From the NCBI RefSeq assembly GCF_002161215.1, contig NZ_NFMB01000009.1, positions 1 through 64,000 on the forward strand: a stretch of 64,000 nt of DNA, given 5' to 3'. Positions 42,905 to 51,230 of this stretch are shown here, one piece after another (position 1 is the first letter of the stretch; every line of letters starts with the position of its first letter). A program made the position numbers and the translations under genes. Under the pieces are notes generated by a model. It saw only the letters and a program-made list of their open reading frames with translations, made no database searches and was not told the origin of the DNA. Source of the DNA: Flavonifractor sp. An10. Lineage in GTDB: Bacteria > Bacillota > Clostridia > Oscillospirales > Oscillospiraceae.

Positions 42905-43230
42905 AGTGGGCTTCTGAGGAGAATGCCGGGTTCCCCGCCCTGCGGCTCCCGCCGCCGGAGACCGGGGGGGAGGGAGAGCACCCCTTCCCATGGCAGGGCA
43001 TCCCCCGCCGGGAGGAGAGCCCGCTGTCCCTGAAGCACACCCGGGGGGTGTCGCTCTACCCCCAGGAGCGCCTCTACCAGGAGATGGCGTTTCTGGCCTA
43101 CTATCTGCACTGGTCTAACGAGGCGCTGATGGCCCTGGATCACTGGGAGCGGCGGCGCTGGTGCCGCGAGGTATCCGCCATCAACAAAAAACTCAGCGGC
43201 GACAGCCATAAGAGCTTTGAACTGAGATGA
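42895..43230 (+). CDS. Frameshift extension with DUF6760-like domain
   Basis: The -1 frame has no stop from 42877 to 43230 and no ATG, GTG or TTG before 43048, so the first part can only be made by frameshift. Residues from 43048 on (YPQERLYQEMAFLAYYLHWS, LDHWERRRW) match the small DUF6760-type protein found in many CIS clusters as I remember it. Codon use in 42895-43047 is GC-rich at third positions like real genes. The alternative is a separate 60-residue protein starting at the GTG 43048, but that has no spaced ribosome site and would leave a 140-base gap. Confidence 0.65.
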   Translation, partial: AGLEWASEENAGFPALRLPPPETGGEGEHPFPWQGIPRREESPLSLKHTRGVSLYPQERLYQEMAFLAYYLHWSNEALMALDHWERRRWCREVSAINKKLSGDSHKSFELR

Positions 43231-43249
43231 AACGGCAGGTGAGAGATCC

Positions 43250-43729
43250 ATGGCCATTTTATATCCGGAGCCCATTCAGGCCTTCCGGTTCCTGGTTCGG
43301 GTGGGTGACAGCGAGGAGATCTCCGCCGCCTTCAGCCGGTTTTCCGGCATCCAGATGCAGGTGGAGACCATTCAGGCCCGGGACGGCAGCGATGCCCGCG
43401 GCGTGAAGGAGTACACGCCGGTGTTCACCAGCTTCGCCCCCGTGACCCTGAGCAAGGGTGTGGTGGGGGACAACGAGTTTCTGGACTGGATGCTCTCCGC
43501 CTCCGCCGATGTGCACACCGGCCCCACCGGGGCCAACCTGCGGCGCACCATCGACGTGATCACCCTCAACGAAAAGGGGAATCCCGGGGTGATCTGGACT
43601 CTGCAGGGGGCCATGCCCATCGGGTATGAGCTGGCGCCCCTGGACAGCAGCCGCAGTGAGGTGCTCACCGAGAGCCTCACCTTCGCCATTACCGGCATGA
43701 AGCGAACCACCCAGCCGGGGACTGCCTGA
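43250..43729 (+). CDS. Inner tube protein 2
   Basis: 159 residues of the gp19/tube family: FRFLVRVGDSEEISAAFSRF, KGVVGDNEFLDW and SLTFAITGMKR. ATG at 43250 after AGGTGAGAG. Probably a tube-initiator or adaptor ring that joins tube and baseplate, as in CIS with several tube paralogs. Confidence 0.88.
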   Translation: MAILYPEPIQAFRFLVRVGDSEEISAAFSRFSGIQMQVETIQARDGSDARGVKEYTPVFTSFAPVTLSKGVVGDNEFLDWMLSASADVHTGPTGANLRRTIDVITLNEKGNPGVIWTLQGAMPIGYELAPLDSSRSEVLTESLTFAITGMKRTTQPGTA

Positions 43730-43761
43730 GCCCCGGCGCCAGATGGAAGGAGGGACACCCC

Positions 43762-44178
43762 ATGGCCATATCGGGCGCCTATTTTGACGTGGCCCTCATC
43801 GGGACGGGGGCAGCCCTCACCGGCGGCTTCCAGTCGGTCTCCGGTCTGGGCATGGAGGTGGAGTACGAGGTCTATACCGAGGGGGGGAGCAACTACCCCC
43901 GGTTTTTCTTCAAGAACACCAAGCCCGGCATCCTGGTGCTGGAGCAGGGGGTGGTCACCAGCGTGGACAGCGTCTCCCTGCTGATGGCCATGGTCAACCA
44001 GGGCATGTCCATCCCCCTGGCCGGGGCCATCATCCTCAAGGACAGCTTTGGGGTGCCCCAGCGGGAGTGGACGGTGGTGGGAGCCCACCTGCAGAAGTAT
44101 GAGGGGCCCGCCCTCAACAGCAACCAGGCCAGCGTGGCCGTCAGCCGGATTGAGCTGATCCATAACGGGTGCTACTGA
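43762..44178 (+). CDS. Inner tube protein 3
   Basis: 138 residues; shorter and more diverged from the other two but with the tube core: FDVALIGTGAALTGGFQSVS, FFFKNTKPGILVLEQGVV, VSRIELIHNGCY. ATG at 43762 after GAAGGAGGG. The next gene starts on its stop codon (TGATG). It may form a distinct ring near the baseplate. Confidence 0.85.
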   Translation: MAISGAYFDVALIGTGAALTGGFQSVSGLGMEVEYEVYTEGGSNYPRFFFKNTKPGILVLEQGVVTSVDSVSLLMAMVNQGMSIPLAGAIILKDSFGVPQREWTVVGAHLQKYEGPALNSNQASVAVSRIELIHNGCY

Positions 44179-47100
44179 TGGAATCCATTGCGGTGACAAA
44201 ACCGGATATGGGCGTGCTGCCCCGGCATCGGCTGGCGCTGTCTCCCTTCGGCGCCCTGGCCCAGACCTTCGCGGAGGAGCTGCTGGCCCGGGCGGAGCGG
44301 GCGGAGGGGCGCTGGCCCTACGTGCCCCTGGAGCTGCTGGAGGAGGCGCCGCCTGATGCTGAGCCGGCACCGGCCCCGGTGTACCAGGTGGATCTCCGCC
44401 TGGTGCTGGAGGCCCTGCGCCGGGAGAAGGGGGAGAGCGAGCAGCGCCGGGCTGTGGAGCGCATTGTGGAACGGGTGCTCACGATTCGGGAGAGCCGCCC
44501 GGCCCCCCAGCGGAAGGAAAAGGCCGGGGAGGGCAGGGAAAGGCCCTCCCACACCTGGAATCTGAATCAGAATTTTTATCAGCTCATTCGTCAGGATAAC
44601 CGTTTTCTGAATGGCGTCCGGCATCCGGCAGTCGAAAGCGGGGACGTGGAGACTCCCTGGCAGGCCCTGCCGGGAGATCTGGGACAGCAGGCCCGGGCGC
44701 TCTCCCGGCGGCTCCAGCGCCGGCGGGAGGGGGAGACCGTCCTGCCGCCGCTCAGCCGGGGACGGGAAGAGGACGGCGCGGCGTTCCAGTCCCGGCGGCT
44801 GGAGCGCATGAGCCCGCCGGAGGAAGTCCGGCTTCTGGAGCAGACGGCGGAGCAGGAGCATCCCGCCGGGCAGGCGGACGGCGCTCTGCAGGAGGCCGCC
44901 AGAAAAGCTGTGGAGCGGGCCGCCGATATCCTCCGAACCGCCGCTGTGAAGCCCGCCACTTCGGCGGAGGGCAGCTCCGGGCACCGGGAGGGGCATGTAT
45001 CCGCCCGGCGGACGGAGCAGCAGATGCCGCTTACCACTGCGCGGGACATCCGGACATCCGGCCCGGCGGCTGCTGCGGAGGAACAGGACACTGCCGCGCG
45101 GGATATTCGGACATCCAACGCGGCAACGGCTTCGGCGGAGCAGGACACCGCCGCGGCGCAGAAGATGGTTCCCCCACCGGGGCTGGCCTCCGATGCAATG
45201 CGGGCCGGGGAACAGCCCGGCGCACTCCGGACAATGCCCGGGCCCGCTGGGGAGGAACTGGCCTATCGAGTGGAGGAAGAGCGCGGCGGCGAGGAGACCG
45301 GAGAGGGACAGACCGCCAGGCCTAACACCCCGTCCCGGCAGACGTCGGGCCGGGAGGCGGAGCAAAGCATCGCCCGCAGGGGCCGGGACAGAGAGGAAAC
45401 CTCCGAGCCGGTGGTATCTGATGCCCCTGCCCGGCAGGCGGAGCGCCGGACGGCGCTCACCGCCGCGCGGGACATCCGAACATCCGGCACGGCGGCGGCT
45501 TCGGAGGAGCAGGACTCCGCCGCGGCGCAGAAGGTGGTTCCCGCGCCGGGGCTGGCCTCCGATGCAATGCGGGCCGGGGAACAGCCCGGCGCACTCCGGA
45601 CAATGCCCGGGCCCGCTGGGGAGGAACTGGCCTATCGAGTGGAGGAAGAGCGCGGCGGCGGGGACACCGGAGAGGGACAGACCGCCAGGCCCAACACCCC
45701 GTCCCGGCAGACGTCGGGCCGGGAGGCGGAGCAAAGCACCGCCCGCAGGGGCCAGGGCAGAGAGGAAACATCCATGCCGGCGGCACCAGAAGCCCCTGCC
45801 CGGCAGGCGGAGCGCCGGACGGCGCTCACCGCCGCGCGGGACATCCGGACATCCAGTCCGGCAATGGCTTCGGCGGAGCAGGACACCGCCGCGGCGCAGG
45901 AGATGATTTCCGTGCCGGGGCTGGCCTCTGACGCGGTGCGGGCCGGGGAACAGCCCGGCGCACCCCATATAACGCCCGGGCTGGCTGGAGAGGAACTGGC
46001 CTATCGAATGGAGATGGAGCGAGCCGGTGAGGCCGCCGGAGAGGGGCAGGCCGCCAGGCCCGGCACTCCGTCCCGGCAGGAACCGGCCTGGAATGACGAG
46101 CGGGGGACAACCCGCAGCAGCCGGGGCAGAGAGGAAGCATCCGAGCCGGCGGCACCGGAGGCTTCTGCCCGGCAGAAATCGGGCCGGGAGGCAGAGCAAA
46201 GCACCGCCCGCAGCAGCCGGGGCAGAGAGGAAGCATCCGAGCCGGCGGCACCGGAGGCTTCTGCCCGGCAGGCGGAGCGCCGGACGGCATTCACCGCCGC
46301 GCGGGATATCCGGACATCCGGCACAGCGGCAGTTTCGGCGGAGCAGGACACCGCCGCGGCGCAGAAGAGGGTTCCCACGCCGGGACTGGCCTCTGATGTA
46401 GTGCGGGCCGGGGAACAGTCCGGCGCACCCCGCACAATGTCCGTGCCCGTTGGAGAGGAACTGGCCTATCGAGTGGAGGAAGAGCGCGGCGGCGGGGACA
46501 CCGGAGAGGGACAGACCGCCAGGCCCAACACCCCGTCCCGGCAGACGTCGGGCCGGGAGGCGGAGCAAAGCACCGCCCGCAGGGGCCGGGGCAGAGAGGA
46601 AACCTCCGAGCCGGTGGTATCTGATGCCCCAGCCCGGCAGGCGGAGCGCCGGACGGCGCTTACCGCCGCGCGGGACATCCGGACATCCAGTCCGGCAATG
46701 GCTTCGACGGAGCAGGACACCGCCGCGGCGCAGAAGGTGGCTCCCGCGCTGGGGCTGGCCTCCGATGCGATGCGGGCCGGGGAACAGCCCGGCGCGCCCC
46801 GGACAATGCCCGGGCTGGCTGGAGAGGAACTGGCCTATCGAATGGAGATGGAGCGAGCCGGTGAGGCCGCCGGAGAGGGGCAGGCTGTCAAGCCCGGAAC
46901 CCCGTCCCGGCAGAAATCGGGCCGGGAGGCAGAGCAAAGCACCGCCCGCAGGGGCCAGGGCAGAGAGGAAGCATCTGTGCCGGCGGCACCGGAAGCCCCT
47001 GCCCGGCAGGCGGAGCGCCGGACGGCGCTCACCGCCGCGCGGGATATCCGAACATCCGGCCCGGCGGCAGTTTCGGCGGAGCAGGACACCGCCGCGGCGC

Positions 47101-48113
47101 AGAAGAGGGTTCCCACGCCGGGACTGGCCTCTGATGTAGTGCGGGCCGGGGAACAGCCCGGCGCACCCCGCACAATGTCCATGCCCGTTGGAGAGGAACT
47201 GGCCTATCGAATGGAGGAAGAGCGGGGCGGTGAGGCCACCGTAATGAGGCAGGCTGTCAGGCCCGGCACTCCGTCCCGGCAGATGTCGGGCCGGGAGGCG
47301 GAGCGGGGCACCGCCCACGCAGGGCAGGCCCGGAGCATCCCTGGCACCGCTGCCCGGCTGTCCGGGATCGGGGCCTCCGCTTCCGGAACCTACCGCCTGG
47401 CGGAAGTGGGTGCGGCGGCACAGCATCCTCGCTGGGGGGAGACGGTCTCAGGGCGGGATATCCGCATACTTCCGGCGCTCCGTACAGCAGAGAGTACACC
47501 CCCGGCAGCCGGGCACTCCGCGCTTGCCGCAGAGGCGGCGCTGCCCGGGGAAGGGGCGGAGCTGGCCCACCGTGCCGGGCTGGAGATGGGTGCGGAGCCC
47601 GGCGGGGAGAGCCGTGCTCCATCCGGGCGGCAGCCTGTCCGGGCTCCGGGCGGCGTGTTCCGGGCGCCCTCCGGGGCCTCGGTCGGGCGCGGCGCGGAGC
47701 CGGTGGAGCTGACCTACGGCCCGGCGGCGCCGGCAGCGGAGCCCGCCGGGGCGCCCAAGCAGCCTCCGGCGGTACATGCGGCGGAGGAATCGGAATATGT
47801 CCAAAGCCTGCCCGACTGGGCCCGGCGCTTTCTGCGGGAGAGCGGCGGACAGGGCGGCCAATCCCACATGGGGACGGCCCGGGATATCTCCGCCCTGCCC
47901 AGGCCGACGCAGGGGGAGGAGACCGTCCAGTGGACGGCTCCCGGATACCGGCCCCCGGCCCCCATCACCTACCGGGAGAAAAACCGGGAGGCGGAGACAA
48001 GGCAGACCGCCGCGCCCCGCCTCAGTGAGGGGGAGCTCCAGCGGGCCGCAGACAAGATCTATCGGATCATCGAAGACCGCATCCGGCAGGAGCGCCGGCG
48101 GCTCGGCCTGTGA
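44178..48113 (+). CDS. 1311-residue repeat protein of the CIS operon
   Basis: The ATG at 44178 overlaps the previous stop. Three parts are seen. Residues 1-150 are a folded-looking N-domain (LPRHRLALSPFGALAQTF, VDLRLVLEALRREKG, THTWNLNQNFYQLIRQDNR-like). Residues about 290-1090 are low-complexity 123-residue repeats rich in Ala, Gly, Glu and Arg. A C-terminal part ends in a helix (RAADKIYRIIEDRIRQERRR) preceded by DWARRFLRES. The motif ARDIR or a close variant occurs nine times, also outside the regular repeats. Position between tube and LysM genes suggests a tail-associated role (ruler, scaffold or anchor). No family recognised. Confidence 0.8.
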   Translation: MESIAVTKPDMGVLPRHRLALSPFGALAQTFAEELLARAERAEGRWPYVPLELLEEAPPDAEPAPAPVYQVDLRLVLEALRREKGESEQRRAVERIVERVLTIRESRPAPQRKEKAGEGRERPSHTWNLNQNFYQLIRQDNRFLNGVRHPAVESGDVETPWQALPGDLGQQARALSRRLQRRREGETVLPPLSRGREEDGAAFQSRRLERMSPPEEVRLLEQTAEQEHPAGQADGALQEAARKAVERAADILRTAAVKPATSAEGSSGHREGHVSARRTEQQMPLTTARDIRTSGPAAAAEEQDTAARDIRTSNAATASAEQDTAAAQKMVPPPGLASDAMRAGEQPGALRTMPGPAGEELAYRVEEERGGEETGEGQTARPNTPSRQTSGREAEQSIARRGRDREETSEPVVSDAPARQAERRTALTAARDIRTSGTAAASEEQDSAAAQKVVPAPGLASDAMRAGEQPGALRTMPGPAGEELAYRVEEERGGGDTGEGQTARPNTPSRQTSGREAEQSTARRGQGREETSMPAAPEAPARQAERRTALTAARDIRTSSPAMASAEQDTAAAQEMISVPGLASDAVRAGEQPGAPHITPGLAGEELAYRMEMERAGEAAGEGQAARPGTPSRQEPAWNDERGTTRSSRGREEASEPAAPEASARQKSGREAEQSTARSSRGREEASEPAAPEASARQAERRTAFTAARDIRTSGTAAVSAEQDTAAAQKRVPTPGLASDVVRAGEQSGAPRTMSVPVGEELAYRVEEERGGGDTGEGQTARPNTPSRQTSGREAEQSTARRGRGREETSEPVVSDAPARQAERRTALTAARDIRTSSPAMASTEQDTAAAQKVAPALGLASDAMRAGEQPGAPRTMPGLAGEELAYRMEMERAGEAAGEGQAVKPGTPSRQKSGREAEQSTARRGQGREEASVPAAPEAPARQAERRTALTAARDIRTSGPAAVSAEQDTAAAQKRVPTPGLASDVVRAGEQPGAPRTMSMPVGEELAYRMEEERGGEATVMRQAVRPGTPSRQMSGREAERGTAHAGQARSIPGTAARLSGIGASASGTYRLAEVGAAAQHPRWGETVSGRDIRILPALRTAESTPPAAGHSALAAEAALPGEGAELAHRAGLEMGAEPGGESRAPSGRQPVRAPGGVFRAPSGASVGRGAEPVELTYGPAAPAAEPAGAPKQPPAVHAAEESEYVQSLPDWARRFLRESGGQGGQSHMGTARDISALPRPTQGEETVQWTAPGYRPPAPITYREKNREAETRQTAAPRLSEGELQRAADKIYRIIEDRIRQERRRLGL
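45102..47456 (+). repeat. Tandem 369-bp coding repeats
   Basis: ARDIR-coding words begin at 45102, 45471, 45840, 46305, 46674 and 47043: the steps are 369 except one of 465, which has an extra 96-base partial duplication. Each unit has ARDIRTS, AAAQK, GLASDAMRAGEQPG, GEELAYRVEEERGG, PSRQTSGREAEQ and APARQAERRTALTA in order. Copies are nearly identical in DNA, so recent expansion or gene conversion is likely. Confidence 0.9.
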
Positions 48114-48140
48114 CACCGCACTGCGGAAGGAGGAGACAGG

Positions 48141-48875
48141 ATGTACATCGGTGTGCCCAATCCCAATATTCTGGTGCCTCTGGAAAAGATGAAGATCGAG
48201 CCGGAGGGGAAGTCCTCCTTCGAGGTGCTCTACAACCCGGAGAGCTACATCCAGGGCCGGGAGGTGAAGTACGCCCAGTCCCAGGGGGTGGCCACCAATA
48301 CGCCGGTGATCCAGTATACCGGCGGCGGGGCGGAGGTTCTGCAGTTCCGCCTGTTTTTCGACAGCATGTCCTCCGGCAGCGAGGTGGGGGGCGGCCTGGT
48401 GGACAAGGCCAAGTTTCTGGGCAACAGCCTGCTGCCCTCCCTCACCAAGCTGATTGACGTGCGCACCTATACAAACAAGGTCTACAGCCTGATGGAGATT
48501 GATCCGGACAAGCACGTTCCGCCCCTGGTGAAGCTGAAATGGGCCTCTCTCCAGTTTGAGGGACACCTGATCAGCTGTCGGCAGAACTTTGTCCGCTTCA
48601 GCGAGCAGGGGGTGCCCCTGCGGGCCTGGCTGGACTGCGTCTTCCAGGAATACATCCCCCCAAAAAAGGCCGGACTGGCCCGGCCGCTGGAGTCGCCGGA
48701 CACCACCAAATACCGGACGGTACGCCAGGGGGACTCCCTGTGGGCCCTGGCCGCCAGGGAGTACGGCCAGCCGGAGCAGTGGCGGGCCATCGCCGACGCC
48801 AACGGCCTGGCCAACCCCCGCCTGCTGCGCTCGGGGGCGCGGCTGGTGCTGCCGGCGCTGAAGCAGGAGCGGTAA
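48141..48875 (+). CDS. CIS tube-cap/baseplate protein with LysM domain (Afp7-like)
   Basis: 244 residues; ATG at 48141 after GAAGGAGGAG. Residues 15-180 form the CIS tube-associated domain (FEVLYNPESYIQGREVKYAQ); residues 188-240 are a LysM motif (YRTVRQGDSLWALAAREYG, LLRSGARLVLP). In phage T4 and Afp the LysM protein sits between tube and hub at the baseplate. The LysM is probably structural, not a cell-wall-binding toxin. Confidence 0.9.
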   Translation: MYIGVPNPNILVPLEKMKIEPEGKSSFEVLYNPESYIQGREVKYAQSQGVATNTPVIQYTGGGAEVLQFRLFFDSMSSGSEVGGGLVDKAKFLGNSLLPSLTKLIDVRTYTNKVYSLMEIDPDKHVPPLVKLKWASLQFEGHLISCRQNFVRFSEQGVPLRAWLDCVFQEYIPPKKAGLARPLESPDTTKYRTVRQGDSLWALAAREYGQPEQWRAIADANGLANPRLLRSGARLVLPALKQER

Positions 48876-48905
48876 GCTGTACCGCAGGAGAGGAGGGTAG
48901 CGCCG

Positions 48906-49997
48906 TTGGACAAGAGTTCCTATACCTTTCAGTCACTGAGCAGCAAATACGGGGATTTCCGCGGCCCTGCCTTCACAGTGAAGGTCAACGGGAAAGAACT
49001 CAAGAGCACGGAGGTGCCCCTCTCTGTGGAGGTGGATCTCTGCGCCGACGGCTCGGCGGGCGGATGCCGCTTTCAGCTGGAGGGCCTGTATGACTACGGG
49101 AAGTCCAAGTGGCTGGACGATCTGCTCAAGACCATCGAGGTGGGCTGTGAGCTGAGCGTCAAGGGCGGTTATGTCAAGCAGGAGGAGATCTTTTACGGCT
49201 ACGTGGACGAATGCACCGTAGAGTACAGCGGCTACGCCCCGCCCCGCATCTCCGTGACGGGCATCGACGGGTTCGGCTATCTCATGAGCTGCCAGGAGCC
49301 GGTATACGGCGAGAACAAGCAGGCCAAGGCGGTGGTGCAGGAGCTCCTGAACAAGGTGGTCTCCGCCGGCTACGCCAAAAAGGCCACCGTGGGCAGCCTC
49401 AGCGGCTACAGCACCCCCCTGGTCAAGGAGAAGGTGGACGACTTCAAATACCTGAAGGTGCTGGCGGAGCGGTACGGCATGAACGTGTTTGCCGTGGACG
49501 GGGAGCTGATCTTCGACGATGTGCTCAGCGGGGGCAGCCCCATCCTGAGCCTGACCGTGGGCATGGGCCTGATGAGCTTCAGCCGCCGGGTGGGCCTCCA
49601 GGGCCAGGTGGGTGAGGTGGAGATCTGGGGCCGGGATGAGAAGCAGCACTTTATCAAGGGCGGCGCCACCCGGGTCACGGTCTGCGGAGCCGGTGACACG
49701 GCGGCCCAGCTTGCCACCAAGTTCAAGAAGACCTCCCTGCGGGAGTACAGCGAGTTTGTGCGCACCGATCAGGAGTGCGTCACCCTGGCCCAGGCCAGGC
49801 TCAACGCCCTGGCCATGAACTTTGTGGCGGGCTCCGGCACCTGTGTGGGCATCCCGGAGCTGATCCCCGGCCGCTTCATTGAGATCAAGGGCCTGGATGG
49901 GGACAGCGTGGGAACCTATTTCATCAGCAAGGTGCACCACCGGTTCAATCAGGAGGGGTACTCCACCCAGTTTGAAGTAAAGGGGGCCAAGGCGTGA
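48906..49997 (+). CDS. Baseplate hub protein (gp27/GPD-like)
   Basis: 363 residues; TTG start at 48906 after GGAGAGGAGGG. Matches the late control D/VgrG N-terminal fold: LSVEVDLCADGSAGGCRFQL, TVEYSGYAPPRISVTGIDG, KYLKVLAERYGMNVFAVDG. It lacks the spike, which is a separate gene overlapping by four bases. This is the gp27-gp5 split arrangement of Afp-type systems. Confidence 0.9.
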   Translation: MDKSSYTFQSLSSKYGDFRGPAFTVKVNGKELKSTEVPLSVEVDLCADGSAGGCRFQLEGLYDYGKSKWLDDLLKTIEVGCELSVKGGYVKQEEIFYGYVDECTVEYSGYAPPRISVTGIDGFGYLMSCQEPVYGENKQAKAVVQELLNKVVSAGYAKKATVGSLSGYSTPLVKEKVDDFKYLKVLAERYGMNVFAVDGELIFDDVLSGGSPILSLTVGMGLMSFSRRVGLQGQVGEVEIWGRDEKQHFIKGGATRVTVCGAGDTAAQLATKFKKTSLREYSEFVRTDQECVTLAQARLNALAMNFVAGSGTCVGIPELIPGRFIEIKGLDGDSVGTYFISKVHHRFNQEGYSTQFEVKGAKA

Positions 49998-50779
49998 GCA
50001 TCGCAGAGGAATTTCAGAGCGCCCTGGGCGCGGCTGGCCAGAGCTACGAGCGGCAGATGCAGCGGCCGGGCCTGTCCCTGGCGGTGGTGACCAACATCAA
50101 CGACGAGGAGAAGCTCAACCGGGTCAAATGCCTCCCCATTGAAAACGAGAACAAGGAGGAGACCGACTGGTGCTATGTCATGGCCCCGCTGGGGGGCAAG
50201 CAGTGCGGCCAGTTCTTCTTCCCCAATGTCAACGACCTGGTGGTGCTGGGCTATCTGGGGGGAGACCCCCACCGGCCCATTGTGCTGGGGGCCTACTGGA
50301 CTACCCAGTTTCCCCCGCCCTATACCATCCAGGACGGCAAGGTCTATAACTTCTCCATCAAGACCCCCAACGGCACGGAACTGCTGTTTTACGACGAGCC
50401 CAAAAAGCAGAAGGTGACCCTCACCCTGCCCTCCGGCACGGTGCTTTCCATCGACGATGAAAACCAGGCGGTGGCTCTGAAGGACAAGGGCGGGGACAAT
50501 GCCCTGACCATGGATCTGAAGGGCGGGAACATCGCCCTGAAGGCCAAGACCAAGCTGACCCTGTCGGCGGGGGACACCACCGTGGAGCTGGACGCCTCCG
50601 GCACCCTGACGGAGAAGGCCAAGACCAAAATTTCCATGGAGGCGGCCACCGTGGAGGAGAAGGGCACCGCCCAGGTGTCCGTCCAGGGAAAAGTGGTGGA
50701 GGTCAAGGCGGACGCCACCATGACCCTGCAGGCCTCCGGCCCCAACACCATCAAGGGGGCCATGGTCAACATCAACTGA
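49994..50779 (+). CDS. Spike protein (gp5/gpV-like OB fold and beta-helix)
   Basis: 261 residues; GTG start overlapping the hub stop. Residues 25-105 make the OB domain (NRVKCLPIENENKEETDW, QFFFPNVNDLVVLGYLGGDP). The C-terminal 110 residues are a triple-stranded beta-helix with short repeats such as GGNIALKAKTKLTLSAGD, TLTEKAKTKISM and VVEVKADATMTL. No lysozyme domain and no PAAR protein follows, so this may form the whole tip. Confidence 0.9.
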   Translation: MSIAEEFQSALGAAGQSYERQMQRPGLSLAVVTNINDEEKLNRVKCLPIENENKEETDWCYVMAPLGGKQCGQFFFPNVNDLVVLGYLGGDPHRPIVLGAYWTTQFPPPYTIQDGKVYNFSIKTPNGTELLFYDEPKKQKVTLTLPSGTVLSIDDENQAVALKDKGGDNALTMDLKGGNIALKAKTKLTLSAGDTTVELDASGTLTEKAKTKISMEAATVEEKGTAQVSVQGKVVEVKADATMTLQASGPNTIKGAMVNIN

Positions 50780-50810
50780 CAGGCAAGGAGCAAGGGAAGG
50801 AGGGGAGACG

Positions 50811-51230
50811 GTGAACGGGAAGGAATTTCTGGGCCGGGGGCTCAAGTTCCCGCTTCAGGTGGATCCCAGGACGGGCAAGCTGGCCATGGCGGATCAGGAG
50901 GAGGACATCCGGGAGGCCATCGGCATCATCCTGCGCACCGGGCGCGGGGAGCGGGTCATGCGGCCCGACTTCGGCTCCAATACCATGGACTACGCCTTCG
51001 CGCCGGTCTCCAGCTCCATGACCAGCTCCATCGCCCACGAGCTGCGGCTGAACCTGCTGGAGCAGGAGCCCCGCATCCGGGACGTGGAGATCACCTGTGA
51101 CCAGATGGATCAGCAGACCGGCGCGGTGGTCATTCACGTGAGCTATACGGTGCGCTCCACCAACAACCGGTATAATCACGTCTATCCCTTCTATGTGACA
51201 GAGGGGTCGGAAGGGGGCGGCGCGGAGTGA
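50811..51230 (+). CDS. Baseplate wedge protein (gp25-like)
   Basis: 139 residues; GTG start at 50811 after GAAGGAGGGG. The gp25 signature is clear: EEDIREAIGIILRTGRGERV followed by MRPDFGS and the VEITC and VIHVSYTV strands. It nucleates the sheath on the baseplate. Its stop overlaps the next start (GTGA). Confidence 0.93.
   Translation: MNGKEFLGRGLKFPLQVDPRTGKLAMADQEEDIREAIGIILRTGRGERVMRPDFGSNTMDYAFAPVSSSMTSSIAHELRLNLLEQEPRIRDVEITCDQMDQQTGAVVIHVSYTVRSTNNRYNHVYPFYVTEGSEGGGAE

Noticed and set aside
44172-47426. Very long minus-strand ORF opposite the repeat protein
   Set aside because: It is a GC-rich shadow: the repeats lack stops in several frames. Gene order, ribosome site and codon pattern support the plus strand.
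45102-47456. CRISPR array or DNA-level satellite
   Set aside because: The 369-bp periodicity keeps frame and codes for protein; there are no short repeat/spacer units.
48141-48875. Peptidoglycan hydrolase because of the LysM domain
   Set aside because: There is no catalytic domain, and the N-terminal part and gene order fit the CIS tube-cap protein.
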